Shown one piece after another: positions 55,887 to 64,000 of a DNA stretch of 64,000 bases (its first letter is position 1; each line of letters begins with the position of its first letter). Position numbers and translations under genes: made by a program. Under the pieces are notes generated by a model. The model saw nothing but the letters and a program-made list of their open reading frames with translations, was not told the DNA's origin and did not search any database. This DNA comes from Oscheius sp. JU75 (taxonomy: Eukaryota > Nematoda > Chromadorea > Rhabditida > Rhabditidae): the NCBI GenBank assembly GCA_037178855.1, contig JASJZC010000002.1, positions 2,790,001 to 2,854,000 of the forward strand, given 5' to 3'.

Positions 55887-56124
55887 TGTCGCTCCCGACT
55901 TTGACCAGATTCTCCGCCTCCAAGAGGAGGATCCCTTGACTCTAGTGTGTGAGTGTCTGGCTTCCTCATATCGCTGTAATTGTGTGTGCCTCTTTATATC
56001 TCCATATATCCAATTAATAAACTAGTAACCGTATTGTTAGTGAACGGTAATATATCGTAGGATAGACGCAGGCACACTCTCAACTCACAATAGACTATCT
56101 TCTTATAATATCCGTCTGCTCTAC
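55887..56124 (+). repeat. 3' LTR of the BEL/Pao element
   Basis: Begins TGTCGCTCCCGACTTTGACC and ends CCGTCTGCTCTAC. It has the same length as the 5' LTR and is followed by the GAAC target duplication. Confidence 0.92.
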
Positions 56125-57059
56125 GAACAGGAACTAAACACGGACTTACTAGGAGCTCTGTTCCTCTCCGTCACAGTGGAAAGACATTTGGTGTTTCTAA
56201 ACGAATCACACATTACAATGCAGGGCAAACTTACGAAGTATTCTGTGTCATATGTACTATATAAGATTCCGCGAGGTATCGGTCTTTAGATTCCCACTTT
56301 TGTGATAAAGAAAAACGGGAAAGGGCGGGTGACATCCACAGCGAGGCGAGATAGGACTGGTACTCTTATCATGAGGGCTTGTTTTGACCTCATATAAATA
56401 GAGAAATGTCGACAGAGGAGTGCAGAGACATACTGCTACAGCAGAAGTTCTAAAGCATGGAAGCAGTAATCAGAGATTTCACCATTGAACAGCATCCACT
56501 AGATTTAAACGATTGAGTTGTGCAATAGCGACTCCTGGATACCATCCTTGTTAAAAGATAAACGAGCCGCACTAAGTGGAAGAAATGGCGCCGCGATAAG
56601 ACCAGGCGCTTAGTAAGGGTTTTTGTTGTGCAATGAAAATTTTGGATAGAGAGAACCGAAAAAGAAGAAGAAAGAAAAGGCAGAAAACTGAACAATTATA
56701 ATCCACACGACATCATCCTTCAGCAGCTCTGATGTTTGTGCGCCAGCGACAATCAATATAACGAGTCATAGAGTAGAGGCTAGAGCAAGTGAGAACGAGT
56801 GCATTATCGCTCCTCATGCTTCGGATAGACGTCTTTTTGCCTTTTTCCCAGTGTTTTTTTTCAATTTCTCTCTCTCCTACAGACTTATCCTGGTTCTGAT
56901 AAGCGCGGAAAATGATAAGCGCAGTTAGAACGTCTATCTTTCTGGCTCTCTTATGAAATGGAAAGGGATGAGTCTGCAGTTGGAAGAGAGAGAAAAATTG
57001 AAAAAAGACTAGAAAGAGAAAAAATTTAAATCTAGTGGATGCTATTCAGTGGTGAAAAT
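56125..57059. promoter_or_regulatory. Core of the palindrome: divergent 5' ends and bidirectional promoter-like block
   Basis: 56,130-56,310 holds the degenerate first exons and 35-nt intron of the left, minus-strand copy. 56,476-56,510 (CATCCACTAGATTTAAA) is the inverted partner of 57,028-57,060 (TTTAAATCTAGTGGATG), just before the right-hand start codon. Inside, 56,833-56,893 and 56,955-57,010 are also inverted copies (GACTTATCC / GGATGAGTC with a TTTTCAATTTCTCTCTC core). The symmetry axis is therefore near 56,920-56,930. 56,690-56,900 resembles the DENND5 upstream block. A direct repeat GTTGTGCAAT (about 56,518 and 56,627) flanks about 100 bp present only on the left side, perhaps a small insertion. 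Confidence 0.6.
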
Positions 57060-58709
57060 GTCTGATTACGACGGTTCTTCCGATTCTGCACTATCTTGTG
57101 AGTTTTTTTTAGATATACCATAATGTTCCCAAATTTTAGCTGATCTCGGTTCAGACTCAGACACACAAAGCGCAGAAGACTTGTCAGAAAGCTCAGAAGG
57201 CTCGAAAGAACGAGAGCCTATTTTTAGTCACACCGGATCGTACCAGACAGACGAAACTGAGCAGGTCGATAAGCAACTTCATGGAATTCGAGAGGATACA
57301 GTTTCGGAATCCTGTAGACAAAAGGAAAATGTAAGTGCTATACACTAAGTACAGAGAGAGAAACCGTGCTTTTCAGGCCTCCATTTACGACGAGCTCAAG
57401 GAGTTCACGGAGCCAACTGTCTGTACCGAAGACTGTAACTTAACGATGTCTCCCAGAAGTAAGTATAAAGTGTAGCTGATACGTTTCGTGTTTAGCTATT
57501 TACGACTACGAAGAAGCCATTCTGCACCATCTCGTGCGTCTACGAACTCACTCGGAGGCAAAGAATGCAGCCATTTGGACTCGAAAGGAGCTTGATGTGG
57601 ACGGAAAGAGGCTGAAGAAGAATCTTTACGAGAAAGTGAAACCGAAAGTGTTTGAACAAGCAAAAGCTGCAGCAGCCACCTACTGCCTACAATTTTTTAA
57701 AGACTACCTGCCTCTCAACACAACTGAGCTTATTCCTGAAAAGAGAATGGTGGTCATTCGAGAGAAGGAATATGACAATGTTCGCCAACACGGTCCGGCG
57801 CTGTTAGCCATGGGATCACAGTTTGATAAAGTTTCCAGGGCTCCGAAGACGGTAAGCGGAGTTGGGGTTATTGTGCAACCCCTTTTCAGGAAGGAAGAGT
57901 TGGCTTGTGGGAAAATCTCAGCAGTCTTCCCGAAGAGAGAGACTACGCTCTGTTCGACTCATACATACCTCTTATTGGCCTTGTGGCCCGGCTGACGTAT
58001 AAGAAGGATCAGAAAAGGAAAATCTACTGGAAAAAAAAAGAGAAGATGAATGAAAATGACAGACTCCTCGAAAAACTCTATGATGAGCTCCCCAAACTTC
58101 TCAGTGATCTACAGGCAAAGATCTCTCTAGAATCAGATCTATTCCAGCTACTTTCTACCAGGCACGAATGTGAGCACTTTTCTACAGAAAATAGCGTGCA
58201 ATTGTAGTCTGGCCTTCCAATAGATTTCTGTCCGGTGATCCGATCATTGACGAATTGAAGAAAGTCATCGCTGAGAAAGGTACACTGAATCCTTCTGACA
58301 AGAAGCAGATTGCATACAGACAAGAATCTATGCTCTCTCGCTGTAAGGACAAAACGTTCCAAAACTGTTTCAAAGTGGTGAGTCAAGATCATTAAAAAAA
58401 TTCTGAGATATAGTTTTACGGTCACGGAGAAGAGTTGAAAGATCTCGTCAACGAGCTACTGGAAAAAATGAAAGAAGAAGAAGTCGCGCCGCTTCCAGCT
58501 AAACGACTTGATGAACTGTGTAAAGAAGAAGACAGCGAAGTGATGGTGAGCATTTATTTTTCGTGATTGAGTTTAAATATCTATTTTCAGAGAAACCTTA
58601 AGACTTTTGATCGTCCACTACAGTCTACACTTATGTTTGTCGAAGAGATTCTAGAAGGTTTGTTTAGGATCTTAACAGGAGTTAACACGAAATTACCAAG
58701 TTTGCAACT
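57060..58709 (+). pseudogene. Right-arm paralogue of the 16.7-kb gene, different first exons, cut by insertion
   Basis: ATG 57,060 starts MSDYDGSSDSALS, spliced to an acidic Ser/Glu/Asp-rich exon at about 57,141-57,330 (DTQSAEDLSESSEGSKERE), then into the shared body at 57,377 (ASIYDELKEFTEPTVC). The remaining exons equal the left-arm exons: 57,497-57,850, 57,890-58,168, 58,225-58,378, 58,416-58,543 and 58,590-58,656. The gene is open up to VEEILEG, where the LINE composite begins at about 58,710. It resumes at 62,506-62,575 (VPLTYERLEKALG) but stops early after a one-base loss. A truncated product is possible. The N-terminal exons differ completely from those of the 16.7-kb gene (MASRDRF). 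Confidence 0.75.
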
Positions 58710-59250
58710 AGCCAGTTTGTGTTGCGCGACCACTAAAAATTTCCTATCAGAATCGTGAAGCACCCAGGATTCAGCCCCGAATAGAACAATCGGAGCCACA
58801 TGAGCTTCGAAGAGGTGTCTTCTCTTACTCTTACTCGCATAGCAGTTTTTTATTTTCGCTGAACTTCCAGTGACCCAGTCCAATTCGTCGTTTCATTTAT
58901 TGGTAATTGGTATGAAAATCTTCGATTCCAGAAAAGTGAAGGTATCCACAAACTTGACATTCTCCCCGAAGACAGAAATCGATGCCCGTCCTTTGGTGGA
59001 TGACATTGTGATCGTCTTCTCAAAATTGATCTTTAGACCCACTTTACCCAGACTATTCGTCAGTTTGACCAGCATTCTTTCTAATTCGGGACGACTTATG
59101 GCAAAGATCACGAGTTCGTCGGCGTAGGCAAGCTTTGCAACTGTCAATGAAGCACACATAGAGATGAACTTGATACGCGGAGCATTTTTCAGTAATCTGT
59201 TTGGTGCTGTGTGTATTGTCTGCTACTGAGCAGCCCTTATTGAATCCCGG

Positions 59251-59686
59251 TTGCATCTCGCGCTGATTGATATCGGTACCCTTAAGAATCATACTCCTCT
59301 TCACCTCGCTGCCCAAAAAGGTCATGTTGGCATGGTCAACCTCCTCCTCCAACATGGAGCTATCGTCGACAGTCGTGGCTATGACTTCTACACCCCACTT
59401 CACCTTGCTGCCCGTCATGGACATCATCTAGTCGTGGAAATGCTCATCACGGTTGGAGCTTCGGTCTCTTCGAAGGCTGAAGATAGTTGGACTTCTTTGC
59501 ATTTTGCTGCCGGAGGAAATCACATTGAATGTGCTAGAACCCTGCTCAAGCATCACGCGCCGATTCATGCCGGTGCCCTTAAGAACCATACTCCTCTTCA
59601 TCTTGCTGTCTAAAAAGGTCATGTTGACATGGTCAACCTTCTCCTCCAACATGGAGCTATCGTCGACAGTCGTGACTATGACTTCT
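59251..59686 (+). pseudogene. Ankyrin-repeat coding segment, right-arm copy
   Basis: Three full units and part of a fourth in the plus strand, identical to the left-arm copy, with the same stop after HTPLHLAV at about 59,611 and the mariner joint at the TA at 59,686-59,687. Confidence 0.85.
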
Positions 59687-59687
59687 A

Positions 59688-60954
59688 CAGGGTGCGCCAA
59701 AATTATAGCAACTCAGAAAAAACACCGTATCTAACGGTTTAATCTAGTTTTTGACAAACAAACATTCAACAACTATTTATTGATTGTTTGTGCACAAATA
59801 TCAACACTAAGATTCGAATCTTCCTCCATCGGCATCGAGGCATGCTTTGAGTCGCTTGGGGAAGTCGTTGACGGTGGCGCCCAGATAGATGGCATCTAGT
59901 TCATCCCATGCTTTTTCAAGAGCTGTTTTCAAGGAATCGATGTCCTTGTGTGGTGTCTTGCAGGCTTTTGCTTCAAGAACACTCCAAACAGAGAAGTCCA
60001 TTGGATTGAGGTCCGGTGAGCTTGGAGGCCACTCGCTAAAGGCGATCACATCCGGAAATTTGCTTTTGCACCAATCTTGCACAACACGAGCCTTGTGAGC
60101 AGGAGCTCCATCTTGTTGAAATGCCCATTTCCGCTGTTTGAAGTGCTTTTTGGCCCAGGGAAGAGCGTGTATCTTCAGAAGATTCAAATAGTTGGCAGCA
60201 TTGACTTTGATGCCTTGAGGAACAAAGATGAGAGGTGTCTTTCCGGTAGCAGTGATTCCAGCCCAAACCATGACAGATTGCGGATGAGAACGGCGAGTAA
60301 CAGTAGCATTTGGCTGTGTAGTTGCGTAAACACGATCATTTTGCTTGTTCAGCGTGGCTTCGACTGTGAAAATCTTCTCATCGGTGAATGTCCACGTGTT
60401 TGCTGGATCCGAAACGTCTCAGCAACAACGGGTCTTTCGCTTCTGTTTTGTGGCATCCGTGATCAATTGTGAGCGGTATTTCTTGTAAGCAGTCATCTTC
60501 AAAGTATTCTTGACAGTTCTTCTCAACGATGTGCCCGACATGTTCATATCTTTGGCCAGATTGCGAACGGAACGATTGGGGTTCTTGCGAAGACGATCGC
60601 GTACTTTCTTGATATTGGCTCCAGTGATCACAGATTACCGTCTTCCTCGTCCAGTTCGATCAGAAACGGTGCCCAGCTCAGCAAAGCGTTGAATAGTACG
60701 ATATACGACGGTTTTATCCACTCCCAGACGTCTCTGGATGTCGGGACTCCATCTCTGTATAACGAGATAATCGAGATCTTATGAATTGAAGCCTTGACCA
60801 TCCTGAAAATCATGAATGTTAGGATTTATTTTTACGGAGAACATGCTAATTCATCAAATAAAATCAACACAAATATCATTAGAAAAATAAAAATACGAAA
60901 AAAGTTTATATAAAAACCGAGCGCGCGCAGTTGCTATAATTTTGGCACACCCTG
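59688..60954 (-). mobile_element. DD37D mariner-like transposon, right-arm copy
   Basis: The mirror of 44,790-46,055, bounded by TA at 59,686-59,687 and 60,955-60,956. It has one more A in a run (near 60,150), so the stretch from VWAGITATGKTPL through both later catalytic Asp to the stop is a single frame of 154 residues here, whereas the left copy is shifted. Upstream stops remain, so it is still inactive. Confidence 0.92.
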
Positions 60955-62749
60955 TACACCCCACTCTTTACCCAGACTATCCGTCAGTTTGACCAACATT
61001 CTTTCTAATTCGGGACGACTTTTGGCAAAGATCACGAGTTCGTCGGCGTAGGCAAGAAGAGGTAGTTGCTCGCCATTGATTTTCAATCCACCTTGGTCCC
61101 AATCGGTGTTGTTGACAGCGTAAGCCAGGACGGAGTTGAAGAGTTGAGGACTCATCCCGTCTCCCTGTCTGACTCCGCTTCTAATAGGAACGTGTATCTT
61201 TGATCCATTGACTAGAATGTTGGTAGGCGAGGCCTCATAGAGTCGTTGAAGAAGTAGTAGCTGTCTCGGGACACCTCTATCGATAAGCGAATACTATGTC
61301 TTGATCCAGTTTACCGTGTCGAAGGCTTTGCAACTGTCAATGAAGCACACATAGAGATGAACTTGATACGCGGAGCATTTTTCAATAATCTGTTCGATGC
61401 TGTGTGTATTGTCTGCTACTGAGCAGTTCTTCTTGAATCCCGGTTGCCATTTTTCCCCTGATTCCATTAGATAGTGTGACATCCGGTAGAGCATCGTTCA
61501 TAATTTTCCACGAGCATTGGAGGAGAGTGATCGGCCGGAAGTTCGAAGGGTTTTTCGGGCCTCCTGACTTGTATAATAGCTTGACTATTCCTTCTGTCAA
61601 TTCGGGCGGTATGTTGTCTCCTCTGAGCAGAAAGTTCATCATACTTGTAAGAAGAGGGACGGCTTCTTGGCTTCTGGCGTGGTACATCAGCATCGGTGTT
61701 ATTGATCCTGAACTCCCGCTTCTTTTCATCAGTCGGATTGTCTTATCAACTTCTTCTAGTAGAATAAAAGGGATTGCCTCATCGTTTCCGTACTGGTGTA
61801 TCACGTCAATAGCATTTCAGAAGTGTAAAATTCAGCCGGCCGGTTACAGTAGCATCTTTCGAAGCCTCATATCGTCGTCTAAGGAGATACTTTGTTCTAA
61901 CGAAGACTCTTGATGCCATCGGCATGATTGATGTAGAAGCCTCGGCAGCGTCTTTGATAACTGTCGCCGTCATTTCATATACCATCTTTGCATCGTCTGG
62001 TGAATTGGGAGTCCCTGTCTTTCCTGTTCGCATCCCTTTTTGAACGTTTCGACATTGAGCTGTTCTCGAGGCATCTTCCGCCTTTGGTGAATCTTTCTCT
62101 TCATTTCCATTTTATGTTGTCTGCATAGTTCGACCAGCTGTCCTCTGCTTTGTGTTCCTTCTCCGATTGTACTATATCCGACTATATTTACATTTGAGTC
62201 GTCCCTCTGTGATTGGCAATTGAAGTTGCCTGCCAGGATGGTATTGTGGTTTCTGGGGCATCTCCTAATTCCTTCATCTACGATATCCATATATTCTTCT
62301 ACTCGGCGTCGCCATGTCGGAGGTCGGCGTGTACGATAGAATCAGATAAAGACGTTTTGATGGAAGCTGTAGAGTTGCAAGTCGGGGGGAGATTGGTCGG
62401 AACACTGCTTTCTTTGACAGTTCTTTTTAAATGATATGAAGAAGGAAATATGATGTCCTTTTCTCAGCGATGGAACAGTACCTCTCGTGCTTGTCCAGGG
62501 CATTGCTCAGAACTAGAAAGGCAACTAAGGTCAAGCTGCAATTTAGTGCCTCTCACCTACGAACGGTTAGAAAAGGCCCTAGGAAAGACATTTATTCAAT
62601 CTTAAGAGAATTCCTGATGGATAAGAAATAACGGGCAAAATTTGCTGGATCTTTCCCTGTAAAAAGCTGGAATCTCATTATACAGATTTTTTGAAAAACA
62701 ATGAAAAAGATAAAACGCAAAACGCTATAAAACTTGTGGAAAGCGCACA

Positions 62750-62794
62750 TAAAAGTGCGTTGACAGTTTCCGGAAAACTGTCAAGGCACTTTTA
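62750..62794. repeat. Hairpin with 20-bp arms, right-arm copy
   Basis: Inverted copy of 42,951-42,995 with the same single mismatch between its arms. Confidence 0.85.
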
Positions 62795-63180
62795 TAGCTC
62801 TATAAAAGAATAGTTTTCGGTCGGTCCTCGAGAGTCGGTGGAGACTTATGTCATCCTGAGTGGCCACTACTCAATATACATACTCAATTTAATCTATGTA
62901 AGAGTAATAAGCATATGGAACCAATCACAATCTTCTCTATTTGAGAAATTCTTCGAATATTAGGCCACTCTGCCCTTACTGAACCACCGAACATTACAGA
63001 GGACTGTAATCTAAATAACCTATCCGCATGTTTATCTTCAGTCATCTTCAGATAGGATTAACATTCTCCCACGGCGCTATCTCCGAAACTGACTTGACTT
63101 AACTTTGCGATACTTTCAATCTTTTTCTGCTCTTGCAACGTGACTTCTCATTTTTTTTTCTTGTTAAAATCGATTTTCAG

Positions 63181-63717
63181 GCATAGACGTGGAAGCCATG
63201 AAGAAAAAGATTTTTCTGAGCTGTCACTGCTTCTTACCAGCTCAGATCTCGTCTCTGGCCATGACATTGTTCGACTGCTTTTCTCACTCTGTCGTCATGC
63301 GAACCAGTCTTCTGTTCAAGTTCGGACCTACTTCACAGCCGACGAACAGACAAAGCTAGATGCTCAGCTGATCGATGCCATTCCTCATTTCCATCGCAAC
63401 ATCCGAGAAAAAGCTCTGGTGCTCGGCGAGGAGAGTCTGATGCGTCTACGTACTGTCCGCTCTGGTATCCAATTTCTCAGTGACGATCTCGCAACGACAG
63501 ACAGTCCTGATTTATACCTGGCAGTTTCGGATTTTATGGAGAGTTCTGCTGTTTTTGTTCTCGACAAGAAGCTCAGAATATTCGAAGGAATGAGAGGGCA
63601 GTACGACTGTGGCGACGATTGCGAAGACCTGCGCGGAGTCCCAGACGATCACTTCTGGTGGAGTGAGCTTGAACGAGGCGACTCTGAGCGAAAGTATGGC
63701 AATCTAAATAAATGAAC
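63181..63717 (+). CDS. Unrecognised protein, last exon, right-arm copy
   Basis: An exon begins after GATTTTCAG at 63,180. One T fewer in the run at 63,211-63,215 than in the left copy moves ATG 63,198 out of frame with the body. The body frame (FSELSLLLTSSD onward) remains open to the stop and also upstream to 63,140. As a spliced internal exon this copy would therefore need a different phase from the left one. The stop is TGA at 63,713-63,715, directly preceded by AATAAA. Everything else equals the left-arm copy. If the T difference is a sequencing error, the two copies are identical. Confidence 0.5.
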
Positions 63718-63801
63718 TTACATGATATTTTGTTGTAAATTACAAGCGTTTTATCCTTTGTCTACCTGAAGCTTATAATTGCTTTCTGATCTCCATTTAG
63801 A

Positions 63802-64000
63802 ATGGCGGATGAGCCACTTCAGCCTGAAGAAGAGTTTGTTATCAGGGAGAAGAAGTACAAGTATGGCGAGAATTGGGACTTGAAGTCAACGAGAGACTGG
63901 ATGGCCGAGGTGGGTTTCATGAGAAGGCGTCTGCTTCAGGACGGTACGTTGCTAACAGTATTCTTAAACTTTTGTTTAGTTAATGTTTAGACAAACTGTA
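63802..64000 (+). CDS. First exon of the coiled-coil gene, right-arm copy (partial)
   Basis: ATG 63,802 follows the acceptor-like CTCCATTTAG by one base. It encodes the same 48 residues as the left-arm exon (MADEPLQPEEEFVIREKKYK onward), ending at the donor GTACGT near 63,940. The remaining exons would lie outside the window if the arm continues. Confidence 0.6.

Larger units (their letters stand above)
48555..56124 (+). mobile_element. BEL/Pao LTR retrotransposon in the palindrome spacer
   Basis: 7,570 bp with 238-bp direct LTRs (48,555-48,792 and 55,887-56,124) and a GAAC target duplication (48,551-48,554 and 56,125-56,128). A primer-binding-site candidate, TGGTGCATCGACC, starts 6 nt after the 5' LTR. 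A short purine tract GGGGAG precedes the 3' LTR. Pol blocks are of BEL/Pao type: VDDVAV, FDPLGFAAPLLVKVKIFLQQLW, EVFADASTRAYSSCVYLL, MPRLELTALL, DSMIALHWLH and an integrase zinc-binding motif. Many stops and frameshifts and a shortened 5' gag/pol region show it is inactive. Its insertion point is confirmed by the empty homologous site at about 16,820. Confidence 0.93.
58710..62506 (-). mobile_element. Composite LINE/ankyrin/mariner insertion, right-arm copy
   Basis: The mirror image of 43,238-47,033 with identical internal joints, second partial LINE copy and frameshifts. Endonuclease remnant at about 62,290-62,060, RT blocks at 61,800-60,960 and 59,160-58,600. The same damage on both sides shows that the insertion preceded the duplication or that the arms were later made alike. 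Confidence 0.85.
57353..64000 (-). repeat. Right arm of the giant inverted repeat
   Basis: The inverted copy of 41,744-48,391, continuing beyond the window. The inner edge lies within an intron at the string AGAGAGAAACC. Left of this the two sides are only distantly alike. Confidence 0.97.

Noticed and set aside
56450-56695. 81-codon minus-strand ORF at the palindrome centre
   Set aside because: It crosses the promoter-like block and a small insertion, and does not match exons of either paralogue.
41744-64000. Inverted arms as ends of a Maverick/Polinton-like giant transposon
   Set aside because: No DNA polymerase B, packaging ATPase or capsid-type gene is visible, and the arms are far longer than such terminal repeats and contain split host-type genes.
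1-64000. CRISPR arrays, bacterial operons or prophage
   Set aside because: No spaced short repeats; genes have spliceosomal introns and eukaryotic poly(A) signals throughout.

Overview
The window looks like nuclear DNA of a bilaterian animal. Genes are split by introns, many of them only about 35-42 nt long, and recognisable genes belong to animal families (DENND5, SLC35D nucleotide-sugar transporter, MPPED phosphoesterase, carboxypeptidase Q). AATAAA signals follow stop codons, and there are BEL/Pao, RTE-like and DD37D mariner elements. I cannot place the lineage further. Very short introns and splice acceptors directly before start codons would fit a group with compact genes and perhaps spliced-leader trans-splicing, but that is inference.

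Left part (1-33.4 kb), gene-dense. A partial helical-repeat-type gene (1-2.8 kb, minus) is followed by an SLC35D transporter (3.1-8.6 kb, minus). Its introns hold two small plus-strand genes and a dead mariner. A full DENND5 gene (8.9-20.5 kb, minus) hosts a tetraspan-type gene and an intact multi-exon gene of an unrecognised family. Then come a short secreted-protein gene and an MPPED gene converging tail to tail (22.2-25.2 kb), 4.4 kb with no gene I can support, and a secreted basic protein gene converging on carboxypeptidase Q (30.5-33.4 kb). Both convergent pairs have 3' ends that must overlap.

Middle (34-41.7 kb). A minus-strand gene or pseudogene is broken by an RTE-like LINE. A coiled-coil-type unknown gene follows.

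Right part (41.7-64 kb), a giant palindrome. Arms 41,744-48,391 and 57,353-64,000 are inverted copies about 6.65 kb long. In the stretches I compared they differ only by four single-base homopolymer differences. They surround a 9 kb spacer. Each arm carries a damaged copy of the unknown gene family seen intact inside the DENND5 intron, the same LINE/ankyrin/mariner composite inserted into that gene, a second unknown gene and the first exon of a third. The spacer holds a 7.57 kb BEL/Pao retrotransposon with 238-bp LTRs and env-like and misplaced gag-like ORFs, plus a bidirectional promoter-like core. A related core lies upstream of DENND5. The right arm runs off the window, so the outer boundary is unseen.
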